Of a DNA stretch of 16,506 nt, positions 7,878-14,578 are shown in pieces. Origin of the DNA: an uncultured Muribaculum sp. (GTDB lineage Bacteria; Bacteroidota; Bacteroidia; Bacteroidales; Muribaculaceae); contig CAJTSK010000048.1 of assembly GCA_910578835.1 (NCBI GenBank), positions 1-16,506 on the forward strand, read 5' to 3'. The notes beneath the pieces were generated by a model. That model saw nothing but the letters and a program-made list of their open reading frames with translations, did no database searches and had not been told where the DNA came from. The first letter of the stretch is position 1. Every line of letters starts with the position of its first letter. Made by a program: the position numbers and the translations under genes.

Positions 7878-10592
7878 ATGAAACGAGTTTATACATTCGG
7901 CGACGGAAAAGCCGAAGGTAATGCCGAGATGAGAAATCTCCTCGGTGGCAAAGGTGCCAACCTCGCCGAAATGAACCTGTTGGGAATGCCCGTACCTCCG
8001 GGATTTACCATTACCACAGAGGTATGTAATGAATACACACTCAAAGGTCGTGACGCAGTGGTAAAGCTCATCAAGAAAGAAGTTGAGGACGCCATAGCTC
8101 ACGTAGAGACTCTTACAGGAAAGAAATTTGATAACCCTGAAAATCCCCTTCTGGTATCGGTGCGTTCAGGCGCTCGCGCTTCAATGCCCGGTATGATGGA
8201 TACTGTTTTGAACCTCGGTATGAATGACGCTACCGTGGCTTCACTCGCAGAAAAGAGCGGCAACCCGCGTTTTGCCTGGGATAGCTACCGCCGCTTCGTG
8301 CAGATGTATGGCGATGTTGTATTGGGAATGAAGCCCAAGAGCAAGGTCGACATCGATCCATTTGAAGAGATAATGGACAAGGTTAAGGAAGAAAAGGGCG
8401 TGAAGCTTGACACCGAGCTTGATGTCGATGACCTTAAAAACCTTGTAAAGCAATTTAAGGTTGCAGTAAAGGATTTCACCGGCAAAGACTTCCCCGACAG
8501 TGCGTGGGAACAGCTTTGGGGAGGTATCTGCGCTGTATTTGACAGCTGGATGAATGAGCGCGCAATTCTCTATCGCCGCATGAACCAGATTCCCGAAGAG
8601 TGGGGTACTGCTGTCAATGTACAGGCAATGGTTTACGGTAACATGGGTGAAAATTCTGCTACCGGTGTGGCTTTCAGCCGCGACGCTGCTACCGGAGAAA
8701 ACATGTTTAACGGTGAGTATCTTATTAATGCTCAGGGTGAGGATGTCGTTGCCGGTATCCGTACTCCTCAGCAGATTACCGTTGAGGGTTCACGCCGCTG
8801 GGCTGCCCTTCAGGGTATTTCAGAGCAGGAGCGTGCTGAGAAATATCCCTCGCTTGAAGAGTCTATGCCGACTTGTGCTGCCGAGCTTATCGCTATCGCA
8901 CACCGTCTTGAAGACTACTATAAAGATATGCAGGATATGGAGTTCACCATTCAGGATGGCAAGCTCTGGATGCTTCAGACACGTAACGGAAAGCGTACAG
9001 GTGCCGCTATGGTGAAAATCGCCATGGATCTTCTCCGCGCCGGCGAAATCGATGAGAAGACAACCCTTCTCCGTATGGAACCGCAGAAACTTGATGAGTT
9101 GCTTCACCCCGTGTTTGACAAGGCGGCTCTCAAGCGTGCCAAGGTAATGGCTAAGGGTCTTCCCGCATCACCCGGTGCTGCTGCCGGTCAGGTTGTGTTC
9201 TCTGCTGAAGAGGCAGAGTCTTGGGCAGAAAAGAAGAAGAAAGTCATCCTTGTACGTATCGAGACCTCTCCCGAGGACCTTCGCGGTATGGCTGTTGCTC
9301 AGGGTATCCTTACCATGCGTGGCGGTATGACTTCACATGCTGCCGTTGTTGCACGTGGTATGGGTAAGTGCTGTGTATCTGGTGCCGGTGAAATCAAGGT
9401 CGATTACAAGGCTAAGACTGTAGAAATGGGCGGTAAGGTATATAAAGAGGGTGACTGGATATCTCTTAACGGTTCAACCGGTGAAGTATATGATGGTCCC
9501 GTTCCCACTACCGAGCCGGAACTCGGTGGCGACTTCGGTGCAATCATGAATCTTGCCGCTAAGTTCACCAAGACACTCGTACGCACCAATGCTGATACTC
9601 CCCGCGATGCAAAGCAGGCTCGCAACTTCGGAGCCCAGGGTATCGGTCTTTGCCGTACCGAACATATGTTCTTTGAAGGTGACCGTATCAAGGCTGTACG
9701 TGAAATGATTCTTTCGAGCGATGTGGACGGTCGTCGCAAGGCACTTGCCAAGCTCCTCCCGATGCAACGCGCCGACTTTGAAGGTATATTTGAGGCTATG
9801 GATGGATATGGCGTGACAATCCGTCTGCTCGATCCCCCGTTGCACGAATTTGTACCTCACCAGACCGCAACACAGAAAGAACTTGCTTCTGAAATGGGTC
9901 TCACCCTTGAAGAAGTTAAGGCTAAGGTTGACAGCCTTGAGGAATTTAACCCGATGCTGGGTCACCGTGGTTGCCGTCTTGGTATCACCTATCCTGAAAT
10001 CACTGAAATGCAGACCCGTGCTATCATCGAGGCTGCTCTCAACATGAAGGCTCGCGGTATCGATGTACATCCCGAGATTATGATTCCTCTTGTAGGTACA
10101 CTCAAGGAAATCCAGAATCAGGCTGATGTAATCAATATCACTGCTGCCAAGGTATTTGAAGAAAGAGGTGAATCAGTGCCCTACAAGGTAGGTACTATGA
10201 TTGAGGTACCGCGCGCTGCGTTGACTGCCGATCAGATTGCAACTGTAGCTGACTTCTTCTCATTTGGTACTAATGACTTGACCCAGATGACATTCGGATA
10301 TTCTCGTGATGATGCTCCCAAGTTCTTGAAATTCTATAAGGAACATGGCATTATCAAGACCGATCCGTTTGAAGTTCTTGATCAGGAAGGTGTAGGTCAG
10401 CTCGTACGTATGGGTGTAGAAAAGGGTCGTGCAACAAAGCCCGAACTCAAAGTAGGTATCTGCGGCGAGCATGGCGGTGAACCCTCTTCAGTTAAGTTCT
10501 GTGCCAAACTTGGCATGAACTACGTAAGCTGCTCACCTTATCGTGTGCCCATCGCTCGCGTAGCTGCGGCGCAGGCTGCCATCGAAGATTAA
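7878..10592 (+). CDS. ppdK: Pyruvate, phosphate dikinase
   Basis: A 904-residue three-domain enzyme. The N-terminal ATP-grasp part begins with VYTFGDGKAEG and GGKGANLAEM. The swivelling phosphohistidine domain carries GGMTSHAAVVARGMGK with the catalytic H487. The C-terminal TIM barrel binds PEP/pyruvate and carries CRTEHMF, the FSFGTNDLTQMTFG loop and the acid/base C862 in GICGEHGG. It interconverts ATP + phosphate + pyruvate and AMP + PPi + PEP in the cytoplasm, and in gut Bacteroidetes serves glycolysis/gluconeogenesis. Length is normal and no catalytic residue is missing. The ATG at 7878 lies right before the conserved N-terminus, with an A-rich, SD-less leader. It is monocistronic: a strong hairpin follows 24 bases after the stop. 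Confidence 0.97.
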   Translation: MKRVYTFGDGKAEGNAEMRNLLGGKGANLAEMNLLGMPVPPGFTITTEVCNEYTLKGRDAVVKLIKKEVEDAIAHVETLTGKKFDNPENPLLVSVRSGARASMPGMMDTVLNLGMNDATVASLAEKSGNPRFAWDSYRRFVQMYGDVVLGMKPKSKVDIDPFEEIMDKVKEEKGVKLDTELDVDDLKNLVKQFKVAVKDFTGKDFPDSAWEQLWGGICAVFDSWMNERAILYRRMNQIPEEWGTAVNVQAMVYGNMGENSATGVAFSRDAATGENMFNGEYLINAQGEDVVAGIRTPQQITVEGSRRWAALQGISEQERAEKYPSLEESMPTCAAELIAIAHRLEDYYKDMQDMEFTIQDGKLWMLQTRNGKRTGAAMVKIAMDLLRAGEIDEKTTLLRMEPQKLDELLHPVFDKAALKRAKVMAKGLPASPGAAAGQVVFSAEEAESWAEKKKKVILVRIETSPEDLRGMAVAQGILTMRGGMTSHAAVVARGMGKCCVSGAGEIKVDYKAKTVEMGGKVYKEGDWISLNGSTGEVYDGPVPTTEPELGGDFGAIMNLAAKFTKTLVRTNADTPRDAKQARNFGAQGIGLCRTEHMFFEGDRIKAVREMILSSDVDGRRKALAKLLPMQRADFEGIFEAMDGYGVTIRLLDPPLHEFVPHQTATQKELASEMGLTLEEVKAKVDSLEEFNPMLGHRGCRLGITYPEITEMQTRAIIEAALNMKARGIDVHPEIMIPLVGTLKEIQNQADVINITAAKVFEERGESVPYKVGTMIEVPRAALTADQIATVADFFSFGTNDLTQMTFGYSRDDAPKFLKFYKEHGIIKTDPFEVLDQEGVGQLVRMGVEKGRATKPELKVGICGEHGGEPSSVKFCAKLGMNYVSCSPYRVPIARVAAAQAAIED

Positions 10593-10616
10593 GAGATAAT
10601 AACTGAAAATCAACGC

Positions 10617-10658
10617 CATAGGCGGTATGTCCTGATAACAAAGGATATACCGCCTATG
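10617..10658. terminator. Terminator hairpin of ppdK
   Basis: CATAGGCGGTAT (10617-10628) pairs perfectly with 10647-10658. The stem extends inward by four more pairs, one a G-T wobble, to a 10-base loop: a 16-bp stem in all. It lies 24 bases after the ppdK stop codon. Only a weak T-containing tail follows. It also marks the last clearly chromosomal feature before the integrated element. Confidence 0.75.
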
Positions 10659-10796
10659 TTAGTCTTATAGGAATTGTGCATTTGCACACGAAAGTTAGCA
10701 CTAATGAACCACGAAAATTCAACAAAATTGACACGTTTCTCAATGGGCTAATTCAACAGGAATTAAACAAGATAAACAACTAATACATCACAAGAT
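10659..10796. other. Leader of the integrase gene and probable element boundary
   Basis: This is 138 bases between the ppdK terminator and the integrase. It holds a small hairpin, TGTGCA-TT-TGCACA (10675-10688), and the motif TACATCA (10784-10790) 6 bases before the integrase ATG. No TAnnTTTG box and no tRNA are visible. The left attachment site should be here or close by, but the other end of the element is outside the window, so its core cannot be defined. Confidence 0.4.
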
Positions 10797-12293
10797 ATGG
10801 CAATACTGACTGTCTGCGTAAACAAGCAGCGTAAAAGAAAGGACGGGTGTTACTCGGTTTATATTCGGGTCGCTCATAATGGCAAATCTGTCTATATACC
10901 CACCGACAAGGTTGTGGGTGCCAAAGGTCTGTCATCCTCGATGGAGGTGATTGACCCTTTCGTCTTGAAACCTCTGTCATCGCAAATCGTTACATGGCTC
11001 GATACCTTGAACCGGCATGACATCTCAGCGTGGACAGCACGACAGGTCGCGGATTTTCTAAAAAACCAGAATGAGGATTTGATATTCTCGGACTATGGCC
11101 GCAAGCACATCGACCGAATGATTGACCGAGGACAGGAGCGCAACGCGAAGAATTATCAACTCGCTCTGCAACACATGGAGCGTTACTTTGGTACCACCAA
11201 CGTGAAATTTGCGCAGCTCACAAGCGTGAACGTCAACAAGTGGTTGGCCACGTTGAGCGGGACGGCGAGGGCGAAGGAGATGTATCCTGTGTGCATCCGT
11301 CAGATATTCCGTGCGGCCATTGATGAGCTGAACGACTACGACAACGGCATCATCCGGGTAAAGACTAATCCGTGGGGAAAGGTCAAGATACCTGCCGCCG
11401 ACCGTCCCAACAAGAAGGCAATCACCGCCGAGGCTTGCCGGGCATTCTTTGCGGCCCCGTTGCCCGAAAGCAAGATGGCAGACCCCCTGCCGGAGTTAGG
11501 CCGCGATGTTGCGATGATGTCGCTATGTCTGGCCGGCATGAACACGGTTGACATATTCAACCTGCGCAAGGAGGACTACCACGGAGGCATCATCCACTAC
11601 AAGCGGGCCAAGACCACCAGAAGCCGCCGCGATGACGCATACATCGAAATGCGGGTGCCGGAGGTGATAAAGCCATTGTTCGACAAATACAGAGCCGGTG
11701 ACCATACCGACCGCCTGTTTCGTTTCTGCGACCGCTTTTCGACCTCGGACAGTTTTTGCGCCAATGTCAACACAGGCATCAAGAAAATCTGTGAGGAAAT
11801 GGGAATGACCGACCCGAAAAAACGTTACTGTGTCTATACGTTCCGTCACACATGGGCGACCACAGCGCAGAACGACTGCGGGGCCACACTCGCGGAGGTT
11901 GGCTTTGCGATGAACCACTCGCACGGTTACACAATCACTCGCGGATATGTGCGCCCCGACTTCACACCGGCATGGGAGTTGAACGAGAAAGTAATTGATT
12001 TTATCTTCTTCAGCGATGCGACCTCGCGGCGCGTGGCGCAGGAGAAGCCGGAGGAAGAAGGGCTGTTCCGTCTTTCGCCAAAGATGCTCATCCGTGCGGC
12101 GGCATTTTTTCAAGGCAAGTGTCTGGCCAACTTTGAGGACATCGGCTATTCAAACATCGAGGAGGTCACACAGGCGTTGGTTGCGAAATTCCCTGCCGAC
12201 ATCCCAGACCGCTCGATGGTGCAGTTCAAGATTGTCAACCTCGACAATGGCAAAGTATACGTTTACGAGCACCAGAAGGGCAAAGGGTTTTAA
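10797..12293 (+). CDS. Tyrosine recombinase (phage-type integrase) with C-terminal extension
   Basis: A 498-residue protein. Residues 1-60 resemble an arm-type DNA-binding domain, and about 80-190 the core-binding SAM-like domain. The catalytic domain runs about 205-400: K272 (KRAKTT), R350-H351 (YTFRHTWAT), H374 (MNHSH) and the nucleophile Y384 (TRGYVRPD). The usual first Arg (GLR in XerD) is replaced: the segment reads LAGMNTVDI with A246 and N249. This is known in Bacteroidales integrases such as IntDOT, which has Ser there. After the catalytic tyrosine and the swapped helix (about 385-404) there are about 95 more residues, ending in a beta-rich stretch (VQFKIVNLDNGKVYVYEH), not part of the normal integrase fold. 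It should integrate and excise the element. The stop codon overlaps the convergent small gene by 4 bases. Confidence 0.9.
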   Translation: MAILTVCVNKQRKRKDGCYSVYIRVAHNGKSVYIPTDKVVGAKGLSSSMEVIDPFVLKPLSSQIVTWLDTLNRHDISAWTARQVADFLKNQNEDLIFSDYGRKHIDRMIDRGQERNAKNYQLALQHMERYFGTTNVKFAQLTSVNVNKWLATLSGTARAKEMYPVCIRQIFRAAIDELNDYDNGIIRVKTNPWGKVKIPAADRPNKKAITAEACRAFFAAPLPESKMADPLPELGRDVAMMSLCLAGMNTVDIFNLRKEDYHGGIIHYKRAKTTRSRRDDAYIEMRVPEVIKPLFDKYRAGDHTDRLFRFCDRFSTSDSFCANVNTGIKKICEEMGMTDPKKRYCVYTFRHTWATTAQNDCGATLAEVGFAMNHSHGYTITRGYVRPDFTPAWELNEKVIDFIFFSDATSRRVAQEKPEEEGLFRLSPKMLIRAAAFFQGKCLANFEDIGYSNIEEVTQALVAKFPADIPDRSMVQFKIVNLDNGKVYVYEHQKGKGF

Positions 12294-12514
12294 TATCCGG
12301 TAAGGTCAAATGACACATATCGTCCTCCTTTCGTGGACAGCGTATTGATTTCTGAATAATTTAGGGTTCCGTCTTCAACGACAATGGTAAGAATACCCTT
12401 CTCGTATGTAGCGACTTTCTCTACAAGAGCGTAGAGTTCCGAATAGCGGAATGAAGAAGACTTGATTTTCACATCGGACGTGCCGACAATGGTTTTGATT
12501 TCTGAAAATGTCAT
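12290..12514 (-). CDS. Small 74-residue protein, unknown function
   Basis: A short protein starting MTFSEIKTIVGTSDVKI with a mixed alpha/beta pattern (helix about 24-38, then strands ILTIVVED and RYVSFDL). I do not recognise the family. The frame could extend to 12652, adding a Lys-rich stretch, but that would cross a plus-strand terminator hairpin, and a -7 box TACCTTTG lies at 12549-12542, ideal for the ATG at 12514. It converges on the integrase with overlapping stop codons, so integrase transcripts that read on are antisense to it. It could be an excisionase-like or regulatory partner by position only. Confidence 0.6.
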   Translation of the reverse strand: MTFSEIKTIVGTSDVKIKSSSFRYSELYALVEKVATYEKGILTIVVEDGTLNYSEINTLSTKGGRYVSFDLTGY

Positions 12515-12541
12515 GACTTGATGAATTTGAAATTTCAACGG

Positions 12542-12549
12542 CAAAGGTA
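12542..12549 (-). promoter_or_regulatory. -7 box of the 74-residue gene
   Basis: TACCTTTG on the minus strand, with a G and C following, is the same nine-base word (GCAAAGGTA on the plus strand) found in the divergent promoter at 13652-13660. It gives a leader of about 20 bases. No -33 TTG is evident. Confidence 0.5.
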
Positions 12550-12582
12550 ACCTGCTCCACAGACTTTTGAACTTTATCTTTT

Positions 12583-12618
12583 GAGCCTCGCCGTCATCGG
12601 CGTGGCTCTTTTTCTTTT
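12583..12618 (+). terminator. Rho-independent terminator, plus strand
   Basis: GAGCC, T, CGCCG (12583-12593), loop TCAT, then CGGCG, T, GGCTC (12598-12608) form a 10-bp stem with one T-T mismatch, followed by a T-rich tail (TTTTTCTTTTTC). The T-run direction shows that it ends plus-strand transcripts. The nearest plus-strand gene is the integrase, 290 bases upstream. Confidence 0.85.
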
Positions 12619-12668
12619 TCGCGCAACTTTTTCTTTTTCTCCCTCCTGCCATCTGATTGGCGAAGCCT

Positions 12669-12713
12669 CAAAAAAAAGAAAAAATTTCCTCGCGTATATG
12701 TACGCGCGCGTAT
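12669..12713. other. A-tract followed by alternating pyrimidine-purine palindromic tract
   Basis: An A-rich stretch (12669-12687) is followed by 23 bases of perfect pyrimidine-purine alternation (12691-12713). Within it are the perfect palindrome TACGCGCGCGTA (12701-12712) and a CGCGTA/TACGCG hairpin (12691-12706). Such tracts can adopt Z-DNA or cruciform structure. A very AT-rich stretch (about 12719-12774) follows and leads into the iteron arrays. No gene is supported between 12619 and 13224. Confidence 0.5.
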
Positions 12714-12780
12714 CGACGAGATATATTCCCTTTTATAGAAATATTTTATATATTTCTTTTTCTTTTATCAAAAGAAAGGT

Positions 12781-12903
12781 TTCGGAAGAAATGCCCTTTT
12801 CTTCCGAAGTTTTCGGAATTTATAGCAATAACTTCCGAAAGAATTAGAATAACTTCGGAAGAAATAGCAATAACTTCGGAAGTTATTCTAATAAATGGGG
12901 AAG
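12781..12903. repeat. Iteron array 1 (21-bp phased repeats)
   Basis: Seven copies of a core TTC(G/C)GAA start at 12781, 12802, 12812, 12833, 12854, 12875 and 12896 (the last a variant, TGGGGAA). Spacing is exactly 21 bases except one step of 10. The best-conserved unit reads TTCGGAAGAAATAGCAATAA plus C. The core is a near-palindrome, so some copies face the other way. Steps of 21 and 10 bases equal two turns and one turn of the helix, putting all cores on one face. Reading frames through it give seven-residue repeats that are artefacts of the 21-base period. Confidence 0.85.
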
Positions 12904-13013
12904 GAATTTTGCCCGAAAAATGGTCAAAAAGTGCCGTTTTTGAGGAGTAAAAAACACCTTGTTTTTCAACGTTTTTGCAATAAAAAATCAAAAAGGGAAT
13001 TTATGCCATTAAT

Positions 13014-13159
13014 TTCGGAAAGAATAGGGATTATTTCGGAAAGAATGGGAATAACTTCGGAAGAAATAAGAATTGTTGGGGAAGAAATGCACCAATCTTC
13101 CGAAAGAATATATATAATTGGGGAAGAAATAGCAATAAATGGGGAAACAATTTCGGAAA
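13014..13159. repeat. Iteron array 2 (21-bp phased repeats)
   Basis: Eight cores start at 13014, 13035, 13056, 13077, 13098, 13119, 13140 and 13152. Spacing is 21 bases except the last step of 12. Cores are TTCGGAA (four), TTCCGAA (one) and TGGGGAA (three, at 13077, 13119 and 13140). About 110 bases of unrelated AT-rich DNA separate it from array 1. It ends 65 bases before the stop codon of the terminase-like gene. Confidence 0.85.
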
Positions 13160-13165
13160 TGAATA

Positions 13166-13189
13166 ATGCCGAGCTGCGGGGCCCGGCAT
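13166..13189. terminator. Possible GC-rich hairpin after the terminase-like gene
   Basis: ATGCCG (13166-13171) and CGGCAT (13184-13189) enclose a GC-rich loop. It lies 36 bases past the stop of the minus-strand gene at 13225, between it and the iterons. There is no T-run, so the terminator call is weak. Confidence 0.35.
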
Positions 13190-13224
13190 GGAATCTAAAA
13201 GTAGATGAAAATAGATGGAGGCGG

Positions 13225-13626
13225 TCAGTTGTCGTTGTCAGCGGCGAGGTCTTTAAGACGCTGCTCAATCGTTGTGGTGATTTCTCCGGCCAGCGATACC
13301 TCCGCTGATACGGATTGCATCTGTGGCGTATGATAGCGCAGCAGCTTCTCCTGTATCGTGGCGCGGTCCTTCGGCTCCATCATCATCATATCTATGTCGA
13401 AATCGGAAATGACGAGCGGATTGCCGTCCGCGTCTGCCAATACGACCGTGTTATACAATAATCCATCCTTATCCCTGAACTCCAGCGTGCGCGGAGAGCC
13501 GTCCGCATTGGTCTGAACCTTCGGCTCAAAGTAGGCGGTGGAATGGGCGCGCAGGCGCTCTTTGAGCGGGTTTGGTTTGTTGGGTGTGCCTTTCTGTCGG
13601 CCACCTGTTTTTCTTCCTTGTGCCAT
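13225..13626 (-). CDS. Phage small-terminase-like protein
   Basis: A 133-residue protein. Residues 4-17 are a basic motif GRKTGGRQKGTPNK, seen at the N-terminus of many phage-linked Bacteroidetes proteins of the DUF5681/terminase-small-subunit kind. Residues 84-105 (EPKDRATIQEKLLRY...PQMQSV) also resemble those proteins. A run of four Met (80-83) and an acidic tail (AADNDN) are notable. The GRQKGTPNK motif suggests DNA contact; no clear helix-turn-helix is visible. If it is a small terminase, it would recognise the packaging site, and the iteron arrays lie directly downstream. It is divergent from the virion genes across a mirror promoter. Identity rests on pattern memory and not on a search. 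Confidence 0.5.
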   Translation of the reverse strand: MAQGRKTGGRQKGTPNKPNPLKERLRAHSTAYFEPKVQTNADGSPRTLEFRDKDGLLYNTVVLADADGNPLVISDFDIDMMMMEPKDRATIQEKLLRYHTPQMQSVSAEVSLAGEITTTIEQRLKDLAADNDN

Positions 13627-13651
13627 GTGACTAATAAGTTAAAGATGTGAT

Positions 13652-13675
13652 GCAAAGGTATGAGTTTACCTTTGC
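13652..13675. promoter_or_regulatory. Mirror-image divergent promoter
   Basis: GCAAAGGTA (13652-13660), 6 bases, TACCTTTGC (13667-13675): a perfect 9-bp inverted repeat in which each arm is a Bacteroidetes -7 box, TACCTTTG, pointing outward. Minus-strand transcripts would begin about 20 bases before the terminase-like gene, and plus-strand ones about 29 bases before the gene at 13710. Good -33 TTG elements are not seen on either side, so an activator may be needed. Confidence 0.6.
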
Positions 13676-13709
13676 TCCATAATTATAACTTTTTAATTTC
13701 TACATCACA

Positions 13710-14042
13710 ATGGCAGCACAAGGAGGCATCATATCAGCCGCGATGGAGCTTATCAAAGAGAAAGAACGTCAAGGCGATAAGGCTATGGACAGGTTGCATG
13801 ACGGATTCAAGACCCAGATGCAGCTCACGGCCAATCAAGGTAGTTGGACGGGTGACGCAAAGCCCTCCCAAGTAATCAAAGAGAAAGAGACCGTGACCAA
13901 GGTCAAAGAGCCGGAGGAGGAAAAGGAAGATAAACCCTCAGATTCCACTCCAGCCCCCACACCTGCGCCGGCCGATGATAAGAAAGACGAGAAAGATATT
14001 GCCGATATGGGTATTATCGGACTCGCACAGGGTGCAAAGTAA
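13710..14042 (+). CDS. Small phage-element protein with acidic/proline-rich tail
   Basis: 110 residues, unknown family. Residues 1-45 can form an amphipathic helix (GGIISAAMELIKEKERQGDKAMDRLHDGF), and 60-100 are low-complexity Lys/Glu then Pro/Ala/Thr. The end, ADMGIIGLAQGAK, resembles the start of the next protein (MGIIGSAIGG). The ATG is preceded by TACATCA and no Shine-Dalgarno. It is the first gene of the plus-strand set and is probably a virion-associated or assembly protein, by context only. Confidence 0.6.
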   Translation: MAAQGGIISAAMELIKEKERQGDKAMDRLHDGFKTQMQLTANQGSWTGDAKPSQVIKEKETVTKVKEPEEEKEDKPSDSTPAPTPAPADDKKDEKDIADMGIIGLAQGAK

Positions 14043-14068
14043 GTTTAATCTCATACATCATCAACGAC

Positions 14069-14566
14069 ATGGGCATTATAGGCAGTGCAATAGGCGGAGC
14101 ATTGGGCATCGGAGCAAGTATCTTCGGTGGTATCAGTGCATCCAAAGCCATGAAGAAGGTCAAGAAGAATCTTGAGGGTCAGATGAAGGAAAACCAAGAT
14201 TGGTATGACCGCCGATACAACGAGGACGCGACACAACGTGCCGATGCACAGCGCATCCTCACGATTACCAATGACAATATTCGACAGCGTAACCAAGCGG
14301 CAGCAGGAGCGCAAGCCGTCATGGGAGGCACCGAGGAGAGTGTGGCGGCGGCAAAAGCGGCCAACAATCAAGCCCTCGCGGATGCCACATCGCAGATTGC
14401 CGTCAACGGTGAACGCCGTAAAGACCAGATTGAGGGTCAGTATATGCAGACCAAGGCCGACCTCAACGAAAAACTCAACAATCTGGAACAGGCCAAAGCG
14501 CAGAATACCGCACAGGCTGTGCAAGGAGTAGCCCAGGCAGGTTCCAACATGGCAAGCGTATTCTAA
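14069..14566 (+). CDS. Probable internal virion / ejection protein (T7 gp14-like)
   Basis: 165 residues. Residues 2-24 are Gly-rich and hydrophobic (GIIGSAIGGALGIGASIFGG), a likely membrane-inserting helix. The rest is long helix/coiled coil with NQDWYDRRYNEDATQRADAQ, then VMGGTEESVAAAKAANNQAL and a Gln/Ala tail. This layout is that of gp14-type internal core proteins of podoviruses, which leave the capsid and insert in the host envelope during DNA ejection. A microvirus pilot protein (VP2) has a similar plan and is the main alternative. It is 26 bases after the preceding gene and 12 before the next. Confidence 0.6.
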   Translation: MGIIGSAIGGALGIGASIFGGISASKAMKKVKKNLEGQMKENQDWYDRRYNEDATQRADAQRILTITNDNIRQRNQAAAGAQAVMGGTEESVAAAKAANNQALADATSQIAVNGERRKDQIEGQYMQTKADLNEKLNNLEQAKAQNTAQAVQGVAQAGSNMASVF

Positions 14567-14578
14567 CAGCATTTCACG

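Noticed and set aside
10659..10796. A tRNA gene as the integration target
   Set aside because: No cloverleaf, T-loop or CCA-type end could be found between the ppdK terminator and the integrase.
11523..12113. Minus-strand 196-residue frame inside the integrase
   Set aside because: It runs opposite the conserved catalytic domain, has no recognisable motif and no promoter; a shadow frame.
12290..12652. Longer 120-residue version of the small minus-strand gene
   Set aside because: The extra Lys-rich N-terminus is a translation through the terminator hairpin and its T-run, and a promoter box lies inside it, just upstream of the shorter start.
12781..13159. CRISPR array
   Set aside because: Cores are only 7-8 bases and spacers 13 bases and partly similar to each other; no cas genes are present.
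12657..13308. Long open frames on both strands encoding seven-residue repeats (SE-x-I-x-I pattern)
   Set aside because: A 21-base repeat lacking stop codons stays open in several frames automatically. The pattern appears on both strands, and the phase breaks of 10 and 12 bases at 12802 and 13140 are not multiples of three, so they shift the frame.
12583..13626. Diversity-generating retroelement or retron based on the repeats
   Set aside because: No reverse transcriptase is present in any frame and the repeats are too short and regular to be template/variable copies.
14069..14566. Integrated microvirus, reading this gene as the VP2 pilot protein
   Set aside because: No major capsid (VP1) or replication-initiator (VP4) gene lies beside it, and the following long virion genes do not fit a 4-6 kb microvirus; kept only as an alternative.
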